A stretch of DNA of 57,356 nucleotides, taken from the NCBI RefSeq assembly GCF_000344135.1, contig NZ_BAOP01000032.1, positions 1 through 57,356 of the forward strand. The letters run 5' to 3'. This DNA comes from Gordonia malaquae NBRC 108250 (GTDB taxonomy: Bacteria; Actinomycetota; Actinomycetes; Mycobacteriales; Mycobacteriaceae). A program made the position numbers and the translations under genes. Shown piece after piece: positions 1 through 8,702 of the stretch; positions within the stretch are counted from its first letter, which is position 1, and every line of letters starts with the position of its first letter. Below the pieces are notes generated by a model. The model searched no databases, had not been told where the DNA came from, and worked only from the letters and a program-made list of their open reading frames with translations.

Positions 1-228
1 ACTCTCCACTTGGGCGACTATCTGGTCCGCCACGAAGTCTTGGACCGCGACGTCGTCGGCCAGCGGGGCGAAAGTCGACACAAAATGATCCGTGTCGACC
101 AGATGTGAGTGCGCCCAGGACCCGATCGTCGCGACCGGAGCCAGGATCAGCCCGGCGGCGATCAATACGAACGCCAGAGCGGCACGGATGCGGGACGGGC
201 TGGGCCGTGCCTCGGTGGGAGTCGTCAC
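1..228 (-). CDS. Membrane protein, N-terminal part only (runs off the window)
   Basis: The reverse strand is open from a GTG at 228 to the window edge, giving 76 residues. About ten polar residues are followed by a hydrophobic segment (residues 17-36) and then a motif of the type VDTDHFVSTFAPLADD. I know this pattern from actinobacterial membrane proteins of unassigned function, in which an N-terminal helix precedes an extracytoplasmic domain. The GTG is the first plausible start: the nearby ATG in another frame stops after four codons. No specific function can be given from this fragment. Confidence 0.6.
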   Translation of the reverse strand, partial: MTTPTEARPSPSRIRAALAFVLIAAGLILAPVATIGSWAHSHLVDTDHFVSTFAPLADDVAVQDFVADQIVAQVES

Positions 229-640
229 CGAGTAATCATCGAGTAGCGCGGGTGGAAAGACTACTGGGATCGTCGAAATAGATTCCAGTGCAACGTGTTT
301 GGTCATCCAATCGAGGATGGGAAAATCGAACGTACGTTTTTGTCAGAGGTGATCTATATCATTTAGCTAGTTTCCGGTTGATGCTGGCGACAGAGGTTCT
401 TTGACAAGTCGATAGCGCGCTGCAGTCAGGCGAACCCGTTACAGGCTGCTCGTTCCTCGGGTGAGAGTGCGGGCCGCGGGAGACTCGCAGCGGCATTGGC
501 CGGGCTGGTGACCCGGCACTTCGTGACAGCCGACGGGCACCACCCGCTTGTGGGTGGGTGGTGCTGTCGGAGGTCGCTGCCGAACCGCTGGTCGGTTCAC
601 GTTTGTTGCCACGCACCTTTGGTTTAGAAGGGGGTTTGTC
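229..640. other. 412-nt intergenic region between divergent genes; leader of the HNH gene
   Basis: No open frame here has credible protein features. The left half is AT-richer (around 290-365), as expected for promoters of the two divergent genes. The right half holds a GC-rich inverted repeat (537-564, listed separately) in the presumed 5' leader of the HNH gene. A purine-rich ribosome-binding site (AGAAGGGGG) lies at about 627-635, just before the ATG at 641. Confidence 0.5.
537..564 (+). repeat. Perfect 9-bp inverted repeat in the HNH leader
   Basis: GCACCACCC (537-545) and GGGTGGTGC (556-564) are perfect complements around a 10-nt loop. The hairpin lies about 75 nt upstream of the HNH start codon and would form in the transcript of that gene. 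DUF222-HNH (13E12) genes are often multicopy, so this may be a conserved part of the element or a leader structure that limits expression. The role is inference. Confidence 0.5.
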
Positions 641-1975
641 ATGTTCACGTCTATTGTGCGCGAGCTCACCGACAGAATCGTCGACGAACTCGCACCACCC
701 ACCGCCACCGAGACCGACTCGGGCGAGTTGACCAGGTTGGCGTGCCGTCTGGCGTCGGCGAGCAAGGTCGGCGCCGATGACACCGAGATTCTGTCGGCGA
801 TTGTCGAAGTCGCGCGGGCCCGCAATGTTCTCGACGCGGCCCAAGTGCAACTGGTTCGTGCCGCTGAGCGGGCGGGGATCCCGTTCCGCAAACACCTCCG
901 GTCGGCGAAGATGCTGCTGACCGAGATCGGTGTCCCACCCGCGGTGGCGGATCGAACTGTTCGCAATGGTCATCACGCCGAGCGGTTCGCCAACGTCGGG
1001 CGCGGGATGCGCGACGGGTCGATGTCGGCGGAAATCGCCGATGCGATCGGAGTCGGTGTTGCGACCGTTGCGAAGCGGGTTCCGCTCGATCCCGACGAGC
1101 GGCAGCGGTTGGCCCGCAAGTTGGCGTTGAACACCACGCCGGCCGAGGTGAAGGCCGCGGCGAAGCGGGAGGCGATCGCGTTGGCTGCGGAGTCCGATGA
1201 TCCGGATCTGGTTCCGGCGTCGGAGAATCCGGAACTCAATGAGATGTCCCTGTACGTCAACGACGAAGGACGTGTCGAGGCCACTGTTGATCTCGACGTC
1301 GTGACCGGTGAAGAGTTGAACGCGGCTCTAGATCCGCTGTGCAGGCCGGTGCCGTTGCCGGACGGCACGGCTGATCCGCGGTCCGCGAGGCAGCGCAGGG
1401 CTGATGCGCTCGGGCAGATCATCCGGACGTACCTGTCCGGATCGGACAGGCCTACCAGCGGCGGTGTCCTACCGCACGCGTCGATCGTCATACCTACAGT
1501 CGGTTCACCTGGTGATGGGGTCGCCAGGCTCGGGTTCACCGGGCCCGTGTCACCGACCACGGTCGCGTTGAGCTTGTGCACCTCGGCCGTCACCAGGATC
1601 ACCGTCGACGGTGAAGGCGTCCCACTCGATGTCGGACGCGAGCAGCGATTGATGACACCCGGCATCCGTAAGGCCCTCGCGGCGAGGGACTGCGGATGTG
1701 CCTTCCCCGGCTGCGGACGACCAGTCACGTGGACTGACGCGCATCACTGCACGCCGTGGTCAGAAGGCGGGGCGACGAGCCTGGGCAACGGGGTGCTGTT
1801 GTGCCGGATGCACCACACCCTGATTCATCAGAGCGGGTGGGAGGTGTTCATCGGCCACGACGGCCATCCTTGGTTCCTCGAACCGGCCGACCCGGCACGG
1901 CCGGATCGGCCTCGGGTGCCGATCAGATCGCATGCCAGGCGGTCGATGACGAGTCACGCTGACGCTGCGGCGTGA
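641..1975 (+). CDS. HNH endonuclease with DUF222 domain (13E12 repeat family type)
   Basis: A 444-residue protein. The first ~300 residues are a DUF222-type helical region. The C-terminus carries the HNH nuclease core: a CGCAFPGCGRP zinc knuckle, then DAHHCTPWSEGGATSLGN and LCRMHHTLIH, with the expected His/Asn/His residues and Cys pairs. Start chosen at the ATG at 641, after a strong AGAAGGGGG ribosome-binding site; a longer in-frame extension from 548 would translate the leader hairpin and looks unnatural. In mycobacteria this family is the REP13E12 repeat, a known attachment target of prophage phiRv1. The gene stands alone. The family is clear; its biological role is not known. Confidence 0.9.
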   Translation: MFTSIVRELTDRIVDELAPPTATETDSGELTRLACRLASASKVGADDTEILSAIVEVARARNVLDAAQVQLVRAAERAGIPFRKHLRSAKMLLTEIGVPPAVADRTVRNGHHAERFANVGRGMRDGSMSAEIADAIGVGVATVAKRVPLDPDERQRLARKLALNTTPAEVKAAAKREAIALAAESDDPDLVPASENPELNEMSLYVNDEGRVEATVDLDVVTGEELNAALDPLCRPVPLPDGTADPRSARQRRADALGQIIRTYLSGSDRPTSGGVLPHASIVIPTVGSPGDGVARLGFTGPVSPTTVALSLCTSAVTRITVDGEGVPLDVGREQRLMTPGIRKALAARDCGCAFPGCGRPVTWTDAHHCTPWSEGGATSLGNGVLLCRMHHTLIHQSGWEVFIGHDGHPWFLEPADPARPDRPRVPIRSHARRSMTSHADAAA

Positions 1976-2023
1976 CTCGTCGACGCCTCGACTTCGTTCG
2001 ACCGGCAGAAGCGGCGGTTCAGG

Positions 2024-3319
2024 TCAGGAGAACAGGTGCTGACCCCACCACTCGCCGTCCTTGAGACCCGGCGGGATCGCGAACAACGCGGAGCCGTTCG
2101 GGATCAAGTACTCGGTCATCGCGTCCTTGCGTGACAGCTGGTGCTGCATGGGAACGAACTGCTTGAACGAGTCACGGTTGAACGCGATGAAGAACAAGCC
2201 TGCATCCAAGTGGCCGAAGCCGTCCGAGCCGTCGGTGAAGTTGTAGCCGCGGCGGAGGATCTCCACGCCGTTGTTCGCAGTCGGGTGTGCGAGCCGGACG
2301 TGGGCGGTCTTCGCGATCAGCGGAGCACCGGACGAGGTGATCTGGAAGTCGGGTTCGTCGAACTCGCCGTCCTGACCGATCGGAGCGCCCTCGCCCTTGG
2401 TACGGCCGATGATCGTCTCCTGCTCCTGCAGGTTCGCCCGGTCCCACGGCTCGATGTCCATGCGGATTCGCCGCGCGACGAGATACGTCCCGCCGGTCAT
2501 CCACTGCGCGGCAGGCGGATTGTCACTGTCGCCGACCCACACCCACTTGTCGAGGGTGGCGGTGTCTTCAGCGCGGATGTTCGCCGTGCCGTCCTTGAAC
2601 CCGAACATGTTGCGGGGCGTGTCCTGCGAACGGGTCGTCGCCGAGGTGCGGCCGAACCCGAGCTGCGACCAGCGGACGGAGACCACGCCCACGCCGATGC
2701 GGGCGAGGTTGCGGATCGCATGCACCGCCACCTGCGGGTCGTCGGCACAGGCTTGGATGCAGATGTCGCCGTACGAGCGCGACGGTTCGATCTTCTCCGT
2801 CGCGAACGCGGGGAGATCGGCCAGAGCGGCGGGTTTGCGCCCGGCGATGCCGAAGCGGTCCTTACGGTTCGGATCCGATGCGCTAGGTCCGAACAGGCCG
2901 GGGCCGAAGCCGATCGTGAGAGTGAGATGGGCAGGGGAGAGCCCAAGAGCCTCGCCGGTGTCCGCGGGCGGCGTGTACTCGCCGAGCCCGAGAGCCCCGT
3001 CTTCGACAGTCTCTTGTCCGCGCGTCATCCGCTCGGCGGCTGATGTCCACTTCTTCAGCATGTCGATCAGATCGTCACGCGAATCGGTGATGACGTCGAA
3101 CGCGGCGAAATGCAGACGGTCCTGAGCGGCGGTGACGATGCCGGCCTGGCGGTCGCCGCGGAACGGCACCGTACGGTCGACTTCGCCCTCGGCGGCGTCC
3201 GACGACGCCGAGTATCCGCCGAACGCACCGACTGCACCGCCCACGACGATGCCGGCACCGGCCGCGCCGAGAACCGCGCGTCGCGAGAATTGGCTCTGTG
3301 AGCCCTCCCTGTCAGCCAT
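2024..3319 (-). CDS. efeB: EfeB, Tat-exported DyP-type heme peroxidase / deferrochelatase
   Basis: A 431-residue protein. The N-terminus has a Tat signal (FSRRAVL, Arg13-Arg14, then a hydrophobic stretch rich in Gly/Ala to about residue 34). The body is a dye-decolorising peroxidase: the GFKDG motif (residues 240-244) gives the distal catalytic Asp243, and a His in VRLAHPTANNG near residue 340 fits the proximal heme ligand. In EfeUOB systems this subunit acts outside the membrane and has been linked to iron oxidation or iron release from heme. The ATG overlaps the stop of efeO by one base (TAATG), so the two are translationally coupled. Last gene of the operon. Confidence 0.93.
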   Translation of the reverse strand: MADREGSQSQFSRRAVLGAAGAGIVVGGAVGAFGGYSASSDAAEGEVDRTVPFRGDRQAGIVTAAQDRLHFAAFDVITDSRDDLIDMLKKWTSAAERMTRGQETVEDGALGLGEYTPPADTGEALGLSPAHLTLTIGFGPGLFGPSASDPNRKDRFGIAGRKPAALADLPAFATEKIEPSRSYGDICIQACADDPQVAVHAIRNLARIGVGVVSVRWSQLGFGRTSATTRSQDTPRNMFGFKDGTANIRAEDTATLDKWVWVGDSDNPPAAQWMTGGTYLVARRIRMDIEPWDRANLQEQETIIGRTKGEGAPIGQDGEFDEPDFQITSSGAPLIAKTAHVRLAHPTANNGVEILRRGYNFTDGSDGFGHLDAGLFFIAFNRDSFKQFVPMQHQLSRKDAMTEYLIPNGSALFAIPPGLKDGEWWGQHLFS

Positions 3320-4545
3320 TACTTCTGCAGAACGATGCCGGGGACCTGCGACAGGCTCGCCGACAGCGCGTCGATCTTGTCCGACAGGTCGCGACGCGTT
3401 GCGGCGTCGACCTTGTCGTACGAGCGGTAGCCGTCGCCCTCGCGGAGCGCGTTGATCGCCGAGCGGATGGCCTCGAACTGCTGGGTGATCTTGTCCATCA
3501 GCTCGGGGCTCGACTTGGAGATCATCGGCTGCATCTCGGCGATGAGGGTCTCAGCGCCGTCGATGTTGGCGGCGAAGTCCCACAGGTCGGTGTGGCTGTA
3601 GCGGTCCTCTTCGCCGCCGACCTTGGTGGCGGCGATCTCGTCGACCAGCGCCTGCGGTCCCTTGACGAAGCTCTGCGTCTCGAAGACGAAGTCGGACTTG
3701 TTGATCTCGGTCTGCAGCACCTTCACGTTGGCGAGCAGGCCGTCGGCGATCTTCGCGATCTGGTCCTTGGTGTCCTTGACCTTCGCGTCTGCGGCATCTG
3801 CGGGCGAGATCTGTCCCTCGGCCTCACCGATCTGGGAGGCCTGCGGCGGGAACAGGAAACGTTCGATGCGGTGGAAGCCGGTGAACTCGACCTTGCCGTC
3901 CTCGGTGTCGTCCCAGCGCATGTCGATCAGCGGATCGAGGTCGGGGAAGCTCTCAGCGACCGGCTCCACGCGCTCCCACGAGGTGCGGACCTGACCGAAG
4001 GTGTTGCGTGCGGTGTCGAGGTCGCCCGACTTCACCGCGTCGACGAAGGTCGCTGTCTGGGCTACGAGGGCGTCGACCTGGCCACGGACGTACTCGAGGT
4101 AGCGCGCCTTGGCGGCCTCGACGTCGGCGGGAGCCTCACTCTTCGTCTTCTTCTCGCCGGTGACCTTCAGATCCTGACGGATGCCGCTGCCGACCATGCC
4201 GGGCTTGCACGCGACGGTGTACGTGCCGGGCTCGACGATCTCCACGCCGAGCTTGCCGGTGAGGCCGGGGCCGATGTTCTCCACTTCGCCCAGCACACGA
4301 TTGTTCTGCGCGTAGATGTAGAACTCGGTGACCTTGGCGCCGGAGTTCTTGACCTCGAAGTTCACCTGGCCGGTCTGGGCCTCACTGGTCGACAGGGTGC
4401 AGCCGTCGTCCGTCGAGGTGACGGTGATGGCGCCTTCGCTGCCCGACTTCGCCTCACAGGCGGCCAGTGCGATCGGTGTCGCGGCGGCGAGCCCGACGAT
4501 CGTCGCGGTGCGGAGACCGCGAGAGAACGTTGACGAGATAACCAT
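3319..4545 (-). CDS. efeO: EfeO, iron-binding lipoprotein with cupredoxin and M75 domains
   Basis: A 408-residue protein. It starts with a lipoprotein signal (LAAC, Cys30). Residues ~35-128 form a cupredoxin-like domain; after a Lys/Ala-rich linker, residues ~140-405 match the imelysin/M75 fold with the HxxE motif His225-Arg-Ile-Glu228. In the family, EfeO captures iron at the outer membrane face and passes it to the permease EfeU. It lies 41 nt downstream of efeU on the same strand, and its stop overlaps the efeB start. Confidence 0.93.
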   Translation of the reverse strand: MVISSTFSRGLRTATIVGLAAATPIALAACEAKSGSEGAITVTSTDDGCTLSTSEAQTGQVNFEVKNSGAKVTEFYIYAQNNRVLGEVENIGPGLTGKLGVEIVEPGTYTVACKPGMVGSGIRQDLKVTGEKKTKSEAPADVEAAKARYLEYVRGQVDALVAQTATFVDAVKSGDLDTARNTFGQVRTSWERVEPVAESFPDLDPLIDMRWDDTEDGKVEFTGFHRIERFLFPPQASQIGEAEGQISPADAADAKVKDTKDQIAKIADGLLANVKVLQTEINKSDFVFETQSFVKGPQALVDEIAATKVGGEEDRYSHTDLWDFAANIDGAETLIAEMQPMISKSSPELMDKITQQFEAIRSAINALREGDGYRSYDKVDAATRRDLSDKIDALSASLSQVPGIVLQK

Positions 4546-4586
4546 GGGGTGTTTCCTTTCGGGGGTCGAACTCGGGGAGCGGAACG

Positions 4587-5507
4587 TCAGGAGGAGGCGA
4601 CGGTCTCGTCGTCAGCCTCGGATGGCGCATCCGACGGCGGAGCTGCCGTCTTCGCGGGGGCGGGTGTGCGGCCACGCAGGACGAACGCGGTGCCGACGAT
4701 GACGATGTAGCCGACCCACACGATCACCTGCAGCCAGGACGGCTCGGGCCGGAAGTTGAAGATGCCCTGCAGCACTTCGCCGTACCACGAGCTCTGGTCG
4801 TACACGGAGGTGATGTCGAAGGCAGTGTGGTGCAGGCCCGGCAGCCAGCCGTACACCTGCAATGCGTGGACGCCGTACGACGCGATGCCCGCGGCGACGA
4901 TGATCAGGAACAGTCCCGTGTAGAAGAAGAATCGGTTGAAGTCGATCCGGATCGCGCCGCGGTAGAGCAGGAACGTCAGACCGACCGCGACCAGAACACC
5001 GAGGAGCAGGCCGATCAGCGGCCACGGCCCGCTGTCGCCGCTCTCCGCGTAACCGACCATGAGCAACGCCGTCTCGAACCCTTCGCGCCCGACAGCGAGG
5101 AACGCCAGGCCGGTGACGGCTGCGCCGCCCGCGCCCATCGCGTTCTCCAGTCCCGACTTGAGTTCACCGGAGATGCTCGCCGAGGCCTTGCGCATCCACA
5201 GGACCATGAATGTCACGATCACCACGGCGACCAGCGAGGCGAGGCCCGCGATCAGCTCGGCCGCCAATGACGACATCGTCGATGTGCCGAACTGGATGAT
5301 GAGGAAGGTGCCGATCATCAGGGCGAGCGCGCCTGCGACACCGAGCCAGATCCACTTGAGGGCGTCCCGCCGGTCGGACTTCACAGCGAACGCGACGAGG
5401 ATCATCACGACGATGCCCGCCTCCAGGCCCTCGCGGACGCCGATCAGCCCACTGCCGAACATCTGCGTGGCGACGGACGGTCCAGTGGAGTCGGCGAGCG
5501 TGATCAT
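4587..5507 (-). CDS. efeU: EfeU, FTR1-family iron permease
   Basis: A 306-residue polytopic membrane protein with about seven hydrophobic segments. Both REGxE iron-binding motifs are present: Arg25-Glu-Gly-Leu-Glu29 and Arg141-Glu-Gly-Phe-Glu145, the hallmark of Ftr1/EfeU permeases. It is first in the efeU-efeO-efeB operon, and an iron-box-like palindrome lies directly upstream (5524-5542). The C-terminal ~30 residues are a polar, Ala/Pro-rich tail. Confidence 0.94.
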   Translation of the reverse strand: MITLADSTGPSVATQMFGSGLIGVREGLEAGIVVMILVAFAVKSDRRDALKWIWLGVAGALALMIGTFLIIQFGTSTMSSLAAELIAGLASLVAVVIVTFMVLWMRKASASISGELKSGLENAMGAGGAAVTGLAFLAVGREGFETALLMVGYAESGDSGPWPLIGLLLGVLVAVGLTFLLYRGAIRIDFNRFFFYTGLFLIIVAAGIASYGVHALQVYGWLPGLHHTAFDITSVYDQSSWYGEVLQGIFNFRPEPSWLQVIVWVGYIVIVGTAFVLRGRTPAPAKTAAPPSDAPSEADDETVASS

Positions 5508-5523
5508 CGGTGTTCGGCTTTCC

Positions 5524-5542
5524 TGAGGCTAGGCGTGCCTTA
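5524..5542 (-). promoter_or_regulatory. Candidate IdeR/DtxR iron box upstream of efeUOB
   Basis: The 19 bases TGAGGCTAGGCGTGCCTTA match the DtxR/IdeR consensus TTAGGTTAGGCTAACCTAA at 13 of 19 positions by hand alignment, keeping the AGG...CCT arms. The site ends 17 bp upstream of the efeU start, where a repressor would block transcription. A second such site precedes the siderophore operon at 51349. Binding by an IdeR-type regulator is inferred. Confidence 0.6.
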
Positions 5543-5601
5543 TGGCAGCGACTCAGAATAGCGCAGCCTCAGCTATGTGAAAACAGTCGACAGGACGAAA
5601 G

Positions 5602-6711
5602 TCAGGACGCAGTTTTCAAGGCCCTGGCGAATGCCTCGAAACGGTGTCGTCCGACGTCATAGCCTTTTCGGGCGAGAAGTGAGTCCCTCAACTGCGGATG
5701 AACTCTCGTGGCCAACCCCGTCCACCACGGCTTGTGGGAACGGGGGAGATCGGCGAGTAGCAGATCGGATGCCGCCGTGAAGACGGGCGATAGTCGGAGA
5801 TAGTCGGGACGAAATGCCCGTAGGTCGGTGTCTGCATATTGCGTCTGGTGAACGTCGGCGAGAGCCCTGGGCAGGTCGGCGTCGATGTGCGCGGCAACGC
5901 CGGCGAGCAACCCCGACATCACGGGAATGTGCGGCCGACGCTCATCCCTCCGCTCGCACGTCGACCACGCCCGCTGCCACATCGGCTCGCACGCCCGTCC
6001 GGCCTCGAAGTCGGAGAGGTTCTTCGTGTAGTACTCGTCAAACACTGGAATGAGGTCGAGAACCCAGTCCGGATTGTCGACGTCGCCGCGGTCGCAGGCA
6101 TTGATCATCTCCTCGGTGACGTAGGAGTAGACCCGTGCGAACCACTGTTTGGGGTCGTCGTCGGCGGCCAGACGTTGCGCCGTGGCCCGCTGGGTACCGA
6201 GAACGTCGAGCGCCCGCGCACGGAGTCGAGTCACGTCGTGCCGGGTCCTCGCCACAGGGGCCGGGGCGCCGACGGCTTCGGGTGGATCGAGCAGAGCGAG
6301 GTGGTCGAGGGACTCGCCGAGCTGTCGCCTGATCGTTCGTGCGACTGCAGCTGTGGCGACTGCCGACACCAGCCGCATCTGAACTGTCCACACGACATGG
6401 CATCCGTCAGCGGTGGCGACGAATGATAGGTCGCCGCGGTGGTCGAGTAGCGCCGGTCCACCGTCATGCACTCGATACGCGAAGCGTGATGGGAACTCGG
6501 ACCTCTCGACGACCTCCTTGAGTCGGGCACGACCGCCGGGAAGCGTCACGGTGCGCAGTGTCCCGACTCCGTCCGGTCGATCCCCGACTCCGTCCTCAAA
6601 GAGGTCGATGCGAGCCGTGGACCAGCGGTTCATCTGCTCCGGGACGGTCAGCATCGTCCACGCCTGTTCGCGTGAACACCGCAACGCCCGCGTGACGGTG
6701 AACGTCGTCAT
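5602..6711 (-). CDS. Two-domain protein: SRPBCC (START-like) plus DUF5995
   Basis: A 369-residue protein. Residues 1-~140 look like a polyketide-cyclase/SRPBCC domain (opening MTTFTVTRALRCSREQAWTML, with strand patterns typical of ligand-binding START-like folds). Residues ~170-369 match DUF5995, with the segment IPVMSGLLAGVAAHIDADLPRAL typical of that family. The ATG overlaps the stop of the upstream oxygenase gene by four bases (ATGA), so the two proteins are probably made together. The fusion suggests binding of a hydrophobic substrate or product of the oxygenase. No enzymatic activity can be assigned. Confidence 0.7.
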   Translation of the reverse strand: MTTFTVTRALRCSREQAWTMLTVPEQMNRWSTARIDLFEDGVGDRPDGVGTLRTVTLPGGRARLKEVVERSEFPSRFAYRVHDGGPALLDHRGDLSFVATADGCHVVWTVQMRLVSAVATAAVARTIRRQLGESLDHLALLDPPEAVGAPAPVARTRHDVTRLRARALDVLGTQRATAQRLAADDDPKQWFARVYSYVTEEMINACDRGDVDNPDWVLDLIPVFDEYYTKNLSDFEAGRACEPMWQRAWSTCERRDERRPHIPVMSGLLAGVAAHIDADLPRALADVHQTQYADTDLRAFRPDYLRLSPVFTAASDLLLADLPRSHKPWWTGLATRVHPQLRDSLLARKGYDVGRHRFEAFARALKTAS

Positions 6712-7931
6712 GCGACGCCCCGGTACCGATCGGCGTCGGGCGAGGTGAGGTCCAGGCCCAACTGTGAGGTGACGATCCTCAGTTCGCGTTGCGCGACGGC
6801 CACGTCGGACCCGAGCACTCCCAGTGTTCGGAGGACCTCACGGGACCGGACGAACGGCCGGGCGAGGACGACGACGTTGCGAAGCGGCGTCGCCCGCAAT
6901 CCCATCGCGGTCGCGATCTCCGGTTCCACCCAACGGGTCGAGACGCCGGCGAAGAGGGGCCGGAGGATCGGCCGCGTCACCGCGTGGACCGCGCCGTTGA
7001 TCGTGGCGGACATCGGACGGAGGAGCCGCGGGAGCGGGACCTCGGTGCGGTAGCCGTCGGCCAGCAGCGCGGTGACCAGGGTCTGTGCGTGTTCGTCCGG
7101 CTCCATCCGGAACTCACGGGCGACGACATCGATCTCACGAGCGTCGGCGAAGCTTCTCGGCAGCAACTCGTCGTCGACGCCCATCGTCCATCCGATCCAC
7201 CGCCAGAGATGGGTGATCGCTTCCTTGTCCGCCTGCGAATAGTGGAGTCCGAAGTCGCCGGCGATTCGAAGCGGCAATGCGAGGAAACCTGCGGTGATCG
7301 TGAACTGGCAGTACGTCTGATTGATGGGCACACCCCACCGCTCGACGTCCCAGCCCTGCCGTGCGATGAGATGGTGGCGCACCAACGCGTGGACGAGGCG
7401 GATCCGCAACGTCTGGATCCACCCGGGGCCGCCGACGTCCATGAGTCCGGGCGCGGTGGCCAGGGCCACCCAGCGGGCGGTGCTCTGCACACGGTCCCAG
7501 GTTCCCTCGGTGAGACGGCCGGTCTCCGTGAGCGGTCGGGTGAAACCTCGTGCCTGGTAGCCGTAGATCAGCGACTGGTAGAGCGTCGACGACTGCAGTG
7601 AACCGAATCGCCACCACGCGGTGGCCCCCGCATGTGCGAGTGCGGGGTCGAACCAGGACGGAGGCCGGGATGTGTGCTCGATGAACTGGGTGAGGGCGGC
7701 CGGCATCGGAGACGTCGGTTCATCGAGGGCACCGACGACGTCGCTCCAGGTCAGAGCGCCCGGCTTTCCCTGTGCGGCGACGTACTCTGCGACCACTGCG
7801 TCGGCGAGGGGGTCGCCGCGCATCAGCCCGTCGGCCATCGCCGACGCTCGTTCGGGATGAGCCTCGGCGACGGCGTGCCAGTTCTGTGCGCCGGTGATCT
7901 CCGCTGCCTGGTCGGATGTGATCGTCCCCAT
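6708..7931 (-). CDS. MpaB/rubber-oxygenase family protein (DUF2236), probable heme oxygenase
   Basis: 407 residues from the ATG at 7931. The central region (RIRLVHALVRHHLI ... WGVPINQTYCQF ... WRWIGWTMGVDDELLP) matches the DUF2236 fold shared by latex-clearing protein Lcp and fungal MpaB, with conserved Arg and His residues that in Lcp contact heme b. It may oxidise an isoprenoid or other lipid; the substrate is unknown. A TTG at 7967 would add 12 residues, but the ATG follows AAAGGA and is preferred. The start codon sits inside a palindrome (7931-7951), and a tetR gene lies just upstream, so TetR repression is likely. Confidence 0.8.
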   Translation of the reverse strand: MGTITSDQAAEITGAQNWHAVAEAHPERASAMADGLMRGDPLADAVVAEYVAAQGKPGALTWSDVVGALDEPTSPMPAALTQFIEHTSRPPSWFDPALAHAGATAWWRFGSLQSSTLYQSLIYGYQARGFTRPLTETGRLTEGTWDRVQSTARWVALATAPGLMDVGGPGWIQTLRIRLVHALVRHHLIARQGWDVERWGVPINQTYCQFTITAGFLALPLRIAGDFGLHYSQADKEAITHLWRWIGWTMGVDDELLPRSFADAREIDVVAREFRMEPDEHAQTLVTALLADGYRTEVPLPRLLRPMSATINGAVHAVTRPILRPLFAGVSTRWVEPEIATAMGLRATPLRNVVVLARPFVRSREVLRTLGVLGSDVAVAQRELRIVTSQLGLDLTSPDADRYRGVA

Positions 7932-7951
7932 AAAAGACAGTGTGTCCTTTA
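7931..7951. promoter_or_regulatory. Candidate TetR operator at the oxygenase start codon
   Basis: TAAAAGACA (7931-7939) and TGTCCTTTA (7943-7951) form an inverted repeat, 8 of 9 positions paired, around GTG. It covers the ribosome-binding site and ATG of the oxygenase gene, downstream of the tetR gene at 7996-8649. Bound repressor could control a promoter in the 64-nt gap. The site is seen; the pairing with this TetR is inferred. Confidence 0.55.
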
Positions 7952-7995
7952 GTGAGACGGACGTCAAGAAGTGACTCTGTTCGGCGTCGTGCCGG

Positions 7996-8649
7996 TCACG
8001 GATTGGCGGCGGACAGTCCTGACCACAAGAGTTCTGTCACGTGGTCCACGAGCTCGTCTCGGGAGATGTCGCGGGTGATCGACCACCATTCGACACTCGC
8101 CGACACCGCGCCGACCATCGCCCGTGCCCACACCGGCGCGGGTGTGGGATCGAGGGATCTCGCCACGAATCCCGCGGCCAAGACGTCGGCGAGCATGGAC
8201 TCTACGAACGAGCGCCCGTCGGTCCGCCACCGAGCGGCGAGTGCACCCGCGAGGTCGGGAGACGATTCGAACCAGGCGGCGAGCAGGTCGACCGACGCCC
8301 GCGTCTGATCCCGCGGGGTGGCGGAGCTGTCCGCGACGTCGCGCATCGATTCGACAAGCCGTGCCGCGTGGCGAGATGCGAGAGCGTCCAGAAGTGCGTC
8401 CCGGTCGGCGAACGCCGCGTACACGGCTGAACGGGTCAGCCCCGCCCGGCGTGCCACCTCGGCGAGCGACACATCCGGTCCCGACGACGCGATCGCATCT
8501 TCTGCCGCGTCGAGGAGCGCTTCACGCCTGGCGTCGCGGTCCAGGGGAGGGCCAGGCGGTCTGCCGCGCCTGCGATTGATGTCGCTCACAACTGAGACGG
8601 TACGGGGAACCTCGGCGGGTCGGCTGGCGTTGTCTGACTGATGTGGCAC
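7996..8649 (-). CDS. TetR-family repressor, likely controlling the MpaB/DUF5995 pair
   Basis: 217 residues from the GTG at 8649. The TetR helix-turn-helix is clear: DVSLAEVARRAGLTRSAVYAAF within residues ~57-82, preceded by a basic RRRGRPPG stretch. A GTG at 8589, giving ...SDINRRRGRPPG near the start, is an equally possible, shorter start. The C-terminal ligand domain is helical with no recognisable family. It is upstream of and co-directional with the oxygenase gene, and divergent from the lytic transglycosylase gene. Confidence 0.85.
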   Translation of the reverse strand: MPHQSDNASRPAEVPRTVSVVSDINRRRGRPPGPPLDRDARREALLDAAEDAIASSGPDVSLAEVARRAGLTRSAVYAAFADRDALLDALASRHAARLVESMRDVADSSATPRDQTRASVDLLAAWFESSPDLAGALAARWRTDGRSFVESMLADVLAAGFVARSLDPTPAPVWARAMVGAVSASVEWWSITRDISRDELVDHVTELLWSGLSAANP

Positions 8650-8702
8650 GCTTGTGCCCGGCCCGGTAGTGGCTCGATATCCCTCGGAAGGACTGATCAG
8701 CT

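Noticed and set aside
229..640. A small gene or known riboswitch in the leader of the HNH gene
   Set aside because: No frame with coding character; the hairpin does not match a riboswitch fold that I recognise.
3298..4533. A 411-codon open frame antisense to efeO
   Set aside because: Shadow of the high-GC efeO gene; no domain, no ribosome-binding site, and efeO is complete.
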